Assembly: GCF_039595395.1 (NCBI RefSeq)
Contig: NZ_JBCNLP010000001.1
Location: forward strand, 4,092,001 to 4,156,000
DNA: 64,000 bases
From: Novosphingobium sp.
GTDB taxonomy: Bacteria; Pseudomonadota; Alphaproteobacteria; Sphingomonadales; Sphingomonadaceae
Direction of reading: 5' to 3'
Part shown: positions 53,643 through 62,418 of the stretch, in pieces
How positions within the stretch are numbered: position 1 is the first letter of the stretch
Layout of the letters: each line of letters begins with the position of its first letter
Notes under the pieces: generated by a model
Seen by the model: the letters and a program-made list of their open reading frames with translations, nothing else
Told to the model about the DNA's origin: nothing
Database searches by the model: none
Made by a program: the position numbers and the translations under genes

Positions 53643-55013
53643 TCAGAGAGCCTTGCCAGCCAGGAACGCCTTCAGGCTTTCCACCATATAGGCCAGGTGG
53701 TCTTCGGTCAGGCCGGGGTAGACACCCAGCCAGAAAGTGTTGGTCGTCACCAGATCGGCGTTGGTCAGATCACCCGACACGCGCACATCGTAACGCTTCA
53801 TATAGGGCTGATGCAGCAGGTTGCCGCCGAACAGCAGGCGGGTGCCCACCTTCTTCTCGTTGAGATACTGGACCAGCGCCTCGCGGTTCACGCCGCTCTC
53901 GGGGCGGATCGTGATCGGGTAACCGAACCACGAGGCTTCCGACTTCGGCGTCGCCTGCGGCAGGATGAACACGTCTTCCAGCGGCTTGAGCAGCGCGGTC
54001 AGCGTGTCGAAGTTGCGGCGGCGCGCGGCGATGAAGCCATCGAGATGGTCGAGCTGGGCCAGACCCACAGCCGCCTGCATGTCGGTGATCTTCAGGTTAT
54101 AACCGGCGTGGCCATAGGTGTACTTGTGATCGTAACCCTCGGGCAGCGTGCCCAGCTTGCGCGAGAAGCGCTTGCCGCAGGTGTTGTCCACACCCGGCGC
54201 GCACCAGCAGTCGCGGCCCCAGTCGCGCATCGATTCGATCACGCGCTTCAGACGGGGCTTGTCGGTGAACACCGCGCCGCCCTCACCCATGGTGATGTGG
54301 TGCGCGGGGTAGAAGGACAGCGTGCCGATGTGGCCGAAGGTGCCGACAGCCTTGCCCTCATAGGTGGCGCCCAGCGCGTCGCAGCAATCCTCGACAACCC
54401 ACAGATTGTACTTCTCGGCGACGCGCATCACCTCGGTGAGGTCGAAGGGGTTGCCCAGCGTGTGGGCGACCATGATCGCGCGCGTCTTGTCGCTGACCGC
54501 CGCCTCGATGGCGTCGGGCTTGATGTTGTAGGTCGGGATGTCGACATCCACGAACACCGGCTTCACGCCATACTGCAGCGCGGGGTTAACGGTGGTGGGG
54601 AAGCCGGTGGCGACCGTGATCATCTCGTCGCCGGGCTTGAGCGCCTCGCTGCGGAAATAATGCGAGGTCAGCGTCGAGAAGGCCAGCAGATTGGCCGAAG
54701 AACCCGAATTGGTGGTCAGGCAGTGCTGCACGCCGATGCGCTTGGCCAGCCGCTCTTCGAAAGCGGTGTTGTAGCGCCCGGTGGTCAGCCAGAAGTCCAG
54801 GCTGGAATCGACCAGATTCTGCATGTCCTGCGGGCCATAGACCTTGCCCGACACCGGCACGGCGCTCTCGCCGGGGACGAAAGTGCGGGGGCCATGGAAA
54901 CGCTTGGCATATTCGCCGGTCAGCGACACGATCAGATCGCGCATGCCGGCCTCGTCCAGATCCTTGGAAAGATGCTGGAGGTCAATCAGAGTGTCATCGC
55001 CAGTCATCGTCAT
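53643..55013 (-). CDS. rfbH: CDP-4-keto-6-deoxyglucose 3-dehydrase (RfbH/DdhC)
   Basis: The 456-residue protein is the PMP-dependent E1 dehydrase that removes the 3-OH of CDP-4-keto-6-deoxyglucose. It has the family sequence FYPAHHITMGEGG, where His replaces the usual aminotransferase Lys, and the [2Fe-2S]-type Cys cluster CWCAPGVDNTCG. These separate it from ordinary sugar aminotransferases. The partner reductase (RfbI/DdhD) is not in the window. It starts 2 bp after rfbG. The gap of 250 bp downstream holds only weak hairpins (GGGAGC with GCTCCC at 53481-53500). Confidence 0.94.
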   Translation of the reverse strand: MTMTGDDTLIDLQHLSKDLDEAGMRDLIVSLTGEYAKRFHGPRTFVPGESAVPVSGKVYGPQDMQNLVDSSLDFWLTTGRYNTAFEERLAKRIGVQHCLTTNSGSSANLLAFSTLTSHYFRSEALKPGDEMITVATGFPTTVNPALQYGVKPVFVDVDIPTYNIKPDAIEAAVSDKTRAIMVAHTLGNPFDLTEVMRVAEKYNLWVVEDCCDALGATYEGKAVGTFGHIGTLSFYPAHHITMGEGGAVFTDKPRLKRVIESMRDWGRDCWCAPGVDNTCGKRFSRKLGTLPEGYDHKYTYGHAGYNLKITDMQAAVGLAQLDHLDGFIAARRRNFDTLTALLKPLEDVFILPQATPKSEASWFGYPITIRPESGVNREALVQYLNEKKVGTRLLFGGNLLHQPYMKRYDVRVSGDLTNADLVTTNTFWLGVYPGLTEDHLAYMVESLKAFLAGKAL

Positions 55014-55015
55014 TC

Positions 55016-56188
55016 CTACTTTGCCAGGGCCCGCGCAATGGCGGCCCGATAATCATCCAAATGTTGCAGGCTGATTGCACGGGCGTCTCCGCCATCGGCC
55101 AGGGCGCGATGCCAGGTCACGATGCGGTCCAGCGCCTCGCCCAGCCCCCAGGCCGGGCGCCAGCCCAGAATCGAGCGCGCCTTCGCGCAATCCAGCTTGA
55201 GCAGGGTGGCCTCATGCAGCGCGGGCACATGGCCCTCGGGCCGGTCCCAGCCGCGATCGGCCTCGGTCGGCTCTCGACCATGCCACAGCGCGGCCATGCG
55301 ATCAGCGATCCAGTCGACAGCGCGCGTATCATCGTCGGCCGGGCCGAAGTTCCAGCCTTCAGCCGCCCACTGATGCCCCTCGAAGAGATGCCGCGCGATC
55401 ATCAGATAGCCACCCAACGCCTCCAGCACGTGCTGCCAAGGGCGTACAGCATGCGGATTGCGGATGAACGGCCGCTGACCGTCGACCAGCGCGCGCACGA
55501 TGTCGGGGATCAGGCGGTCGAGCGCCCAGTCACCACCGCCGATGACATTGCCCGCGCGCACCGAGGCCAACAGAGGCTGGCCCTCACCGCCGAAATAGCT
55601 GCGGCGATAGGCCGCGATCACCAGCTCGGCAGCACCCTTGCTGCTCGAATAGGGATCGTAACCGCCCATCGGATCGCTCTCGCGATAGGGCCAGACCCAT
55701 TCGCGGTTCTCATAGGCCTTGTCCGAGGTGATGCAGATGATCGAGCGCAGCCCCGTCACCCCCAGCGCCGCCGCGCGGCGGCAGGCGTCGAGCACGTGAA
55801 CCGTGCCCTGCACATTGGTGGCATAGGTTTCGACCGGCGTCTCATAGGACAGGCGCACCAGCGGCTGGGCCGCCAGATGAAACACCACCTCGGGATCGGC
55901 GGCCTGAAAAGCGGCCTCAACCGCCGCCAGATCGCGGATGTCGCCCTCGATATGGGTCACCAGCTCGTCGATGCGGGCCTGGCGGAACAGGCTGACCTCT
56001 TCGGCGGGCAGGGAAAGGCCGGTGACCTTCGCGCCCATGCCCACCAGCCAGAGCGCCAGCCAGCTTCCCTTGAAACCGGTGTGCCCGGTGAGCAGAACCC
56101 GGCGACCACGCCAGAAATCAGCCGAGAGCACCTCCGCGCCGGCAAGACCTGCCGCCGCGTCCTTCACGCTGTCCACAGAGGTCACCAT
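55016..56188 (-). CDS. rfbG: CDP-glucose 4,6-dehydratase
   Basis: The 390-residue SDR has VLLTGHTGFKGSWLALWL, typical of CDP-glucose rather than dTDP-glucose dehydratases. The active-site region ITSDKAYENREW and the catalytic Tyr/Lys in YSSSKGAAEL follow. It converts CDP-glucose to CDP-4-keto-6-deoxyglucose. The ATG at 56188 overlaps the end of rfbF by 7 bp. Confidence 0.94.
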   Translation of the reverse strand: MVTSVDSVKDAAAGLAGAEVLSADFWRGRRVLLTGHTGFKGSWLALWLVGMGAKVTGLSLPAEEVSLFRQARIDELVTHIEGDIRDLAAVEAAFQAADPEVVFHLAAQPLVRLSYETPVETYATNVQGTVHVLDACRRAAALGVTGLRSIICITSDKAYENREWVWPYRESDPMGGYDPYSSSKGAAELVIAAYRRSYFGGEGQPLLASVRAGNVIGGGDWALDRLIPDIVRALVDGQRPFIRNPHAVRPWQHVLEALGGYLMIARHLFEGHQWAAEGWNFGPADDDTRAVDWIADRMAALWHGREPTEADRGWDRPEGHVPALHEATLLKLDCAKARSILGWRPAWGLGEALDRIVTWHRALADGGDARAISLQHLDDYRAAIARALAK

Positions 56189-56952
56189 ACTTTCCAGGGA
56201 GCCCCGTCCACCCACAGCTTTTCCAGATGCTGGCGGTCGCGCAGCGTATCCATAGGCTGCCAGAACCCCTTGTGATGCCAGGCGACGAGTTCGCCATTAT
56301 GCGCAAGCGTTTCGAGCGGCTTCTGTTCCCAGATGCTGTCGGGGCTGTCGATCAGATCGACCACGCTGGGGTCCAGCACAAAGAAGCCGCCATTGATCAG
56401 GCCGCCATCGCCCGCCGGCTTTTCCTTGAAGCTGCGGACCAGATCGCCCTCGAACTCCAGCGCGCCGAAACGGCCCGGAGGCGAGACGGCCGTGATCGTC
56501 GCACGCTTGCCATGGGCGCGGTGGAATTCGAGCTGGGCCGTGATGTCGATATCGGCCACGCCATCGCCATAGGTGAAGCAGAAGGGCTCACCCTCATCCA
56601 GATACTGCCGCACCGCACGCAGACGTCCACCGGTCTGCGCCGTGGCACCGGTGTCGACGAGGGTGACGCGCCAGGGCTCGCTCTTGGCGGCATGAACCTC
56701 GATGCTGTTGGCACCAAGATCGATCGTCACATCGGCCAGATGCAGGAAGTAATTGGCGAAGAACTCCTTGATCACATAGCCCTTGTAGCCAAGGCAAATG
56801 ACAAAGTCCGTGATGCCGTGCGAGGCGTAAATCTTCATGATGTGCCAAAGGATCGGCATGCCGCCGACCTCAACCATCGGCTTGGGCCTCACCGAAGTTT
56901 CTTCGCCCAGCCGCGTGCCCAAACCGCCCGCCAATAATACTGCCTTGGTCAA
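56182..56952 (-). CDS. rfbF: Glucose-1-phosphate cytidylyltransferase
   Basis: The 256-residue protein starts with KAVLLAGGLGTRLGEET and has RPKPMVEVGGMPILWHIM, TYGDGVADI and GFWQPMDTLRD, all family marks. It makes CDP-glucose from CTP and glucose-1-phosphate. I chose the TTG at 56952: it has AGGA six bases upstream and gives the family's usual length, while the frame upstream is not conserved. First gene of the rfbF-G-H unit. Confidence 0.94.
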   Translation of the reverse strand: MTKAVLLAGGLGTRLGEETSVRPKPMVEVGGMPILWHIMKIYASHGITDFVICLGYKGYVIKEFFANYFLHLADVTIDLGANSIEVHAAKSEPWRVTLVDTGATAQTGGRLRAVRQYLDEGEPFCFTYGDGVADIDITAQLEFHRAHGKRATITAVSPPGRFGALEFEGDLVRSFKEKPAGDGGLINGGFFVLDPSVVDLIDSPDSIWEQKPLETLAHNGELVAWHHKGFWQPMDTLRDRQHLEKLWVDGAPWKVW

Positions 56953-57167
56953 CGTCAGTCCTAAACTCGATTTAGAGGATTCCAAGAAACGCCCGCTATG
57001 GCAAACGCGCTATTCCATCATGGCCGCTCAGGCCTGTCGCAAACCTACAAATTCCGCCCAAACTTTGCCGGATACAATCATACGTGCGACCTGAATGAGC
57101 GATGAAATGGCAATATCCAGCGCCCGGACGCATTCGGCAGTGCTCTTATGGCAGCGCGACACAATGG

Positions 57168-57182
57168 TCAATTTATCAAATT
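57168..57182. promoter_or_regulatory. Inverted repeat between rfbF and the GT39 gene
   Basis: CAATTT and AAATTG form a perfect six-base dyad around ATC in an otherwise GC-rich region, about 215 bp upstream of rfbF. It may be part of its promoter or an operator; the distance is large. Confidence 0.25.
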
Positions 57183-57187
57183 GCGGA

Positions 57188-58867
57188 TTATCCCGGCGAC
57201 AAATCTCCGTCATCTCGCCCTCCCCGCCGCCGCACAGGCCGCGGAAAACGGACGATCCTGACCACCGGTCCGGCACTGACCCCGGCCTGAGGATAGAAAG
57301 AAGCGACCTGCGTGCCTCGTGCCAACATTTGCTTGTAGGCTTCATATTCAGCCGGAAAAGAATTCTTTTCCGCCGCATAGCGGTCGAATTGGGTAATGAT
57401 GGCATAATCGACCTGACAGGAAGCGGCCCGCGCCACACCCATGGTGCCATAGTCGATGTTGGCGCGTGAACCGCGCACGGCATCAATCACACTCCAGCTC
57501 ACCTTGCCCTGCAGCAAGGCTCGTATATCGACACAGCCCGCATCTCCGAGCGGAAACAACACCGGCCACGGCTGTCGATACAGATCGAATCCGAAATGTT
57601 CGATCATAATGGTCGAATTCTGTGGCACATGAGCAACAGCCCATGCCGAGGCCTGGGCCCGCGTGTCATGCATGCGCGCCCGTGCCTGGGCCAGATCCTG
57701 CCACAAAAGTGGCAACAGCACCGCAACAAGCATCAAACCCATCGACGATTCGCCCTGCCAGCCTCCCAACCGATCGCGGAGTTGGCGGGATAGTCCAGTG
57801 AGGGCACGCGCCGCCAGAATGGCCAGGAACGGCAGCAAGGGCAGCGCCCAGCGCTCCCAAACCATATGCTGGAAACAGATCACCACGCCCATGCCCAGCA
57901 TGACCGGGCCCAGCAGCCATGCCGCTCGCCGATCCGCGCCGCGCAAGGCCAGAATCACCCCGCCACCGGCCAAAGCCAGCCCCAGGGCGCTTAAACCATC
58001 GACAAAAGGCCCGCGCAGATACCAGACCAGATTCTGTAGAGGCGTACCACCGGTCGCGCCCAGATGATGCAGTTGCGCCTCGCCATGCAGGTTGCTCGCC
58101 ACCACATCATGCGCCAGCAGCAAATAGGGCGAGATCAGCAAGGTAAAGCCGATCATCATCGCCCCGAAACGGGCAAGCCTCAGAATCGGCGCGCCAGTCC
58201 GCAGATCAGGCCACGCCGCCCGCAACACCATGGTCCCCATACCGATGGCAGCCAGCCCCATCGGCCATTTGGTGGCGATGGCGGCCCCCATCCAGCCCGC
58301 CGCGGCCACATCGGTCCGCCAGTCGGGCCGACGCTCCACGCGCAGCATCGCACGCAGCGCCAGCAGCACGAAGAAACTGCCCATGATGTCCGAACGCACC
58401 ACCTGAGACCAGGCGACACAAACCGGGCTGACCGCAACCAGCGCCGCAGCGACCAGTCCGGCACGGCGGTCGAAAAGCTCTTGCGCCAATTTCCCCGTCT
58501 GCCACACCGTCCCCGCGCCAAAGAGCGCCATGAGCACACGGCCCGGCAGCACGATCACCCCCGGATTGGAATAGACAGCCTCGCCAAAGCTTTTCAGCGT
58601 GGGATACCACCCCGCCAGGTGCCCCACGCCAAACACCGACACATTGACCAGCGCCAGCCCGTACATGGTGGTGGTGGCCGGGTGCCCGAACCAGCCCGGA
58701 TTGAGCGTGGCATGGCTGAGCATGCGGATCGCGCCCAGCTCGAACATCAGCTCATCGGGATCATAAAGGCCCGGCAGGCCGAAATTGATCGCATAAAGCC
58801 GCAGCAAAAAGGCGCAGAGGGCAATCAGGCCCAGCGCCCAGGCCCAGCTTTCCGGTCTATGGCGCAT
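57188..58867 (-). CDS. GT39-type (ArnT/PMT-like) membrane glycosyltransferase
   Basis: The 559-residue protein has about ten to twelve membrane helices and an acidic motif LYDPDELMFE in the first periplasmic loop, the usual place of the catalytic Asp/Glu in polyprenyl-phosphate-sugar GT-C enzymes. A C-terminal soluble domain begins near residue 410. It may transfer a sugar to a lipid or glycan in the periplasm. It lies upstream of the CDP-sugar genes on the same strand, 235 bp away. Confidence 0.8.
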   Translation of the reverse strand: MRHRPESWAWALGLIALCAFLLRLYAINFGLPGLYDPDELMFELGAIRMLSHATLNPGWFGHPATTTMYGLALVNVSVFGVGHLAGWYPTLKSFGEAVYSNPGVIVLPGRVLMALFGAGTVWQTGKLAQELFDRRAGLVAAALVAVSPVCVAWSQVVRSDIMGSFFVLLALRAMLRVERRPDWRTDVAAAGWMGAAIATKWPMGLAAIGMGTMVLRAAWPDLRTGAPILRLARFGAMMIGFTLLISPYLLLAHDVVASNLHGEAQLHHLGATGGTPLQNLVWYLRGPFVDGLSALGLALAGGGVILALRGADRRAAWLLGPVMLGMGVVICFQHMVWERWALPLLPFLAILAARALTGLSRQLRDRLGGWQGESSMGLMLVAVLLPLLWQDLAQARARMHDTRAQASAWAVAHVPQNSTIMIEHFGFDLYRQPWPVLFPLGDAGCVDIRALLQGKVSWSVIDAVRGSRANIDYGTMGVARAASCQVDYAIITQFDRYAAEKNSFPAEYEAYKQMLARGTQVASFYPQAGVSAGPVVRIVRFPRPVRRRGGRDDGDLSPG

Positions 58868-58994
58868 GCCGTCTCCCCATTTCGGACGCTGCGCTCTAAG
58901 CGATCTGGCGTATCAGGCAAGCGTGAAACGCAGGGTGCAAGAGCCCGATTACGACAGAGCGTGGGGATGGAAAGGGGCCTCGGTTTTTGTTGTC

Positions 58995-59039
58995 ACATCG
59001 CTTTCGCGGAAAACCGGTGCCCACTTTTCCGCGCGATGC
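58995..59039. repeat. Third copy of the 45-bp palindromic element
   Basis: This has the same length and layout as the two copies near hpnI, but with several changes. The inner stem is GCGGAAAA with TTTTCCGC and the outer ATCGC pairs with GCGAT, so the changes keep the pairs. The common CTCTAA flank follows and overlaps the stop codon of the LOV-HTH gene. Confidence 0.8.
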
Positions 59040-59040
59040 T

Positions 59041-59637
59041 CTAAAGCCCCGCCTCCACCGCCAGCCTGATGGCATCGGCGCTGGTCTTGACCCCCAGCGC
59101 GCGGAACATGGCCGAGCGGTGCATCTTGATGGTGCGCTCCGACAGGTCGAGGTCCCAGGCGATCTGCTTGTTCAGCTTGCCTGCCGCCATCTCGACCAGA
59201 ATCTGGTGCTGGCGGCGCGAGAGCCGCGCGATGATGTCCTGCGCGGCGGCGCGCATGCTCTCGCGCACCTCGGGCACGGTGCCGCGGTCGGTGACATCGA
59301 CCTGACTGCCCAGGAAATACTCGACCCTGCCCTCGGCATCGAAGATCGGCGCCACCATCACCGCATTGCGGAACGGCGTGCCATCCTTGCGGTAATTGAG
59401 GATCTCCACCATCATCGGCTGGCCCGCGCGGATCGCCTCACGCAACTGGCGCGAGACCGCCGGATCGGTGTCGGGGCCGCGCAGAAAGCGGCAGTTGCGC
59501 CCCACCACCTCCTCGCGCGGATAGCCCGTCAGCGCGATGAAAGCCGAATTGCAGGAGATGATGGGCATATCCGGATCGCGCGCATCGCAGATGATGGCAG
59601 CCACGGCGCTGTGGTCGATCAGATCGGTCAAGGGCAT
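59041..59637 (-). CDS. LOV-HTH blue-light transcription regulator
   Basis: The 198-residue protein has a LOV (PAS) domain in residues 5-115 with the flavin-binding GRNCRFLRG motif; Cys49 is the photo-adduct residue. A short linker is followed by a LuxR-type HTH in residues 137-195 (LSRRQHQILVEMAAGKLNKQ, then LSERTIKMHRS). EL222 of Erythrobacter has the same layout and binds DNA after blue light. No partner kinase is nearby. The stop codon lies within the flank of the repeat element. Confidence 0.92.
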   Translation of the reverse strand: MPLTDLIDHSAVAAIICDARDPDMPIISCNSAFIALTGYPREEVVGRNCRFLRGPDTDPAVSRQLREAIRAGQPMMVEILNYRKDGTPFRNAVMVAPIFDAEGRVEYFLGSQVDVTDRGTVPEVRESMRAAAQDIIARLSRRQHQILVEMAAGKLNKQIAWDLDLSERTIKMHRSAMFRALGVKTSADAIRLAVEAGL

Positions 59638-59714
59638 GATTTATGTTAGCATGGAATATCACCGCGACAAGCCGCCGAGGCCATACGATGCGCGATGCAA
59701 TGTTCAATCATGGC

Positions 59715-59741
59715 GCGGCGCGGGGTCCGGCCCCGCGCCGC
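59715..59741 (-). terminator. GC-rich hairpin after cysK
   Basis: GCGGCGCGGGG and CCCCGCGCCGC form a perfect 11-bp stem with a TCCGG loop, 15 bp after the cysK stop. There is no clear T-run, so it may be a weak or Rho-assisted terminator, or protect the 3' end. Confidence 0.6.
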
Positions 59742-59755
59742 TCCGGAATCATCGA

Positions 59756-60679
59756 TCAGGGCTCGGGCAGGAAATCGGGCACCGAGAGATAGCGCTCGCC
59801 CGTGTCATAGTTGAAGCCCAGCACCTTGGCGCCGGCGGGCAGTTCGGGCAGCTTCTTGGCGATGGCGGCCAGCGTCGCGCCGCTCGAAATGCCGACCAGC
59901 AGGCCTTCCACGCTGGCGGCCTTGCGGGCCCAGTTCTTGGCGTCTTCCGCCTCGACCTGGATCACGCCGTCGAGCAGTTCGGTGTGCAGATTGCCCGGAA
60001 TAAAGCCCGCGCCAATGCCCTGAATGGGGTGAGGCCCCGGCTGACCGCCGCTGATCACCGGCGAGAGGGTGGGCTCCACCGCAAAGGCTTTCAGCTCGGG
60101 CCATGCACCTTTAAGCACCTGCGCGGTGCCGGTCAGATGGCCGCCGGTGCCCACGCCCGAGATCAGCGCATCGAAAGGCGCATCGGCGAAATCGGCCAGC
60201 ACTTCCTGCGCCGTGGTCTTCACATGCACATCGACATTGGCCGGATTTTCGAACTGCTGGGGAATCCACGCGCCCTCGATGCTGGCGGCCAGTTCCTGAG
60301 CGCGTTCCAGCGCGCCCTTCATGCCCTTTTCACGCGGGGTCAGATCGAAGCTGGCGCCATAGGCCAGCATCACGCGGCGGCGCTCGATCGACATGCTCTC
60401 GGGCATGACGAGGATCAGCTTGTAGCCCTTCACCGCCGCCACCAGCGCCAGGCCGATGCCGGTGTTGCCGCTGGTCGGCTCGATGATCGTGCCGCCGGGC
60501 TTGAGGATGCCATCAGCCTCCGCCGCCTCGACCATCGCCAGCGCGATGCGGTCCTTGATCGAGCCGCCCGGATTGGTGCGCTCGCTCTTCACCCAGACCT
60601 CGTGGTCGGGAAACAGGCGCGCCAGACGGATATGCGGCGTGTTGCCGATGGTTTCGAGGACGGATTGCACTTTCGTCAT
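59756..60679 (-). CDS. cysK: Cysteine synthase (CysK)
   Basis: The 307-residue PLP enzyme makes cysteine from O-acetylserine and sulfide. It has GNTPHIRL, the PLP Lys in NPGGSIKDR (Lys42), PTSGNTGIGLA for substrate binding, and GVGTGGHLTG for the phosphate. The length and motifs fit the CysK/CysM group. It starts 12 bp after the hydrolase gene on the same strand. Confidence 0.95.
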   Translation of the reverse strand: MTKVQSVLETIGNTPHIRLARLFPDHEVWVKSERTNPGGSIKDRIALAMVEAAEADGILKPGGTIIEPTSGNTGIGLALVAAVKGYKLILVMPESMSIERRRVMLAYGASFDLTPREKGMKGALERAQELAASIEGAWIPQQFENPANVDVHVKTTAQEVLADFADAPFDALISGVGTGGHLTGTAQVLKGAWPELKAFAVEPTLSPVISGGQPGPHPIQGIGAGFIPGNLHTELLDGVIQVEAEDAKNWARKAASVEGLLVGISSGATLAAIAKKLPELPAGAKVLGFNYDTGERYLSVPDFLPEP

Positions 60680-60691
60680 GGGTCTCTCCGA

Positions 60692-61396
60692 TCAGGGACG
60701 CAGGCGGGATATCGATGGATCGGAGCGGGAATCGCCCTGCGCGGCGGGCGCGTCAAGAGGGCTGCCATCAAGAGAGGCGCCAACAGGCCGGGCGATCAGC
60801 TCATCGAGCCAGATTTGTCCGCGCGGCCACAGGCCCAATCCGGATTCGGCGTTGAGATGGCCCGCCTCGCCCAGATCCTCGAAACGCGATCCCCAGCCCT
60901 TGCCCAGACGGCGCGCGGCATGCAGGCCGATCCATGGATCGTTGCGGCTGGCGGCCAGAATCGAGGGGAATGGCAGCGGACCGGTCGGCACCGGCGCAAA
61001 AGTGCCCACACGCGGGTCGCGGGGGAAGAAATCGACCTCGGGCGGAGCGACCAGCAGTGCGCCCTTGACCAGTTGCGCGGCCTCGCGCTCGAGCTGCGCC
61101 CACCACACCACGGCGATCACGCCAAGGCTGTGCGCGGCGAGCACCACAGGTCGGCCAGCGGCGCGGATCGCCAGATTGAGCTGGTTGACCCAGGTGTTGC
61201 GATGCGGCTGGTCCCACATGCCCAGCTCCACGCGGTGGCAATCGTGGCGCTGCTGCTCCCACAGCGTCTGCCAATGGCCGGGGCCGGAATTGTGGAGCCC
61301 CGGCACGGTCAGCACCAGCGGCGGCTGCCCGGCGCGGGCTTCGTCCTGCAAGGTGGCATGCGGCACTGGGGTCTGCGGGCGTGTATCCTGAGCCAT
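60692..61396 (-). CDS. RBBP9/YdeN-family serine hydrolase
   Basis: The 234-residue protein has an alpha/beta-hydrolase pattern: VPGLHNSGPGHWQ at the oxyanion side, nucleophile Ser in AAHSLGV, Asp in SRNDPW and His in AGHLNAESG. The family (DUF1234 and YdeN) hydrolyses small esters. The C-terminal 25 residues are rich in Ser, Pro and Asp. It is probably co-transcribed with cysK. Confidence 0.88.
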   Translation of the reverse strand: MAQDTRPQTPVPHATLQDEARAGQPPLVLTVPGLHNSGPGHWQTLWEQQRHDCHRVELGMWDQPHRNTWVNQLNLAIRAAGRPVVLAAHSLGVIAVVWWAQLEREAAQLVKGALLVAPPEVDFFPRDPRVGTFAPVPTGPLPFPSILAASRNDPWIGLHAARRLGKGWGSRFEDLGEAGHLNAESGLGLWPRGQIWLDELIARPVGASLDGSPLDAPAAQGDSRSDPSISRLRP

Positions 61397-61550
61397 GGGG
61401 GTGCTCCTTTCCGGCCAGATGGCGCAAGCACGGCGCCGTCATGCTGGCGATACAGGAAGGCCCGCCAAACCCACAAGGCCTAATTCCCAGAAGATCAGTA
61501 GAGTTTATTGAAGCCCGCAAAGCCGGGCTTCCCCACCGCTTTTTCGGCCT

Positions 61551-62234
61551 TCAGCCAAAGGGCGGCCAATTGGCCCCATGCGCCACCCACCAGGTGACGG
61601 CCCCGGCAATCGCCAGCGCCGGAATCAGCCGCCAGAGCGGGGCGATGTCAGGCTGGGCCACAGGCTCGTCATAGGTCTTGCGGCCGGTGACCATCGGCGG
61701 CACCAACCGGTCCTTCTTCACCAGCGTGTAGAACAGGATCGCGGCGAGATGCACGCCGACCAGCGCCAGAATCACATTGAAGCCCAGCTTGTGCCAGTGA
61801 TGCACCTGATCGCCCAGATCGAGATTGTCCGCCGGAATGTAATGATTGAGCGGGCCGGAAAACAGCGCATCGGTGTCCTGCGAGAACAGGCCCAGCCCGA
61901 TCTGCGCCAGCAGCACCGTCAGCAGCGCCACCACGCTGAGCGCGCCGAGCGGATTATGCCCGACGACCTTGCCGTTGTGCTTGCCGGTCAGATAGCCGAA
62001 GACCGTGAAGGGCCCCTTCACGAAATGGATGAAACGCGAGGTTTCGCTACCGATCAGCCCCCAGATCAGGCGGAAGATCACCAGAAACAGCAGGGCCAGG
62101 CCGAAGGTGGCATGGCGCTCCATATTGCCCTGCTTGTAGGTCCACCACATGAGCGGGATCAGGATAACGACGCCCCAGTGGAACAGGCGCAAAGGCAAGT
62201 CCCACAGGCGGATGGTGGTCTGAGTCCCGGTCAT
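61551..62234 (-). CDS. Cytochrome b561-type membrane protein
   Basis: The 227-residue protein has four to five membrane helices and starts with WDLPLRLFHW, typical of Ni-hydrogenase-type cytochrome b/b561 proteins. His residues that can bind heme lie in LFHWG, HATFG and HHWHKLGFN. It lies downstream of the cytochrome c' gene on the same strand. The two are likely to exchange electrons. Confidence 0.88.
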   Translation of the reverse strand: MTGTQTTIRLWDLPLRLFHWGVVILIPLMWWTYKQGNMERHATFGLALLFLVIFRLIWGLIGSETSRFIHFVKGPFTVFGYLTGKHNGKVVGHNPLGALSVVALLTVLLAQIGLGLFSQDTDALFSGPLNHYIPADNLDLGDQVHHWHKLGFNVILALVGVHLAAILFYTLVKKDRLVPPMVTGRKTYDEPVAQPDIAPLWRLIPALAIAGAVTWWVAHGANWPPFG

Positions 62235-62273
62235 GCAGCGGCCCTGATCGTTGGTTTTTTAGGAGTCTGTTTG

Positions 62274-62408
62274 AAAATCCGGCGAAAGAGCCGGATTTTG
62301 CGGCACCAGCCCTCTCCCCCGCCCGGCCACCCAACGGCAGTATTCCAAGGGTGGCCGGGCGGGGGAGAGGGCTGGTGCCGCTCTGAACATGCGCTTTCGC
62401 GCATGTTC
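62274..62408. repeat. Three adjacent hairpins with a perfect 33-bp inverted repeat
   Basis: The middle one has 33-bp arms (62300-62332 and 62349-62381) that match perfectly around a 16-base loop. The first has 10-bp arms (62274-62283 and 62290-62299) and a GAAAGA loop. The third has 10-bp arms (62385-62394 and 62399-62408) and a TTTC loop. They lie between the cytochrome c' and cytochrome b genes, with an outer GTCTG...CAGAC pairing possible. Confidence 0.92.
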
Positions 62409-62418
62409 CAGACGGCTC

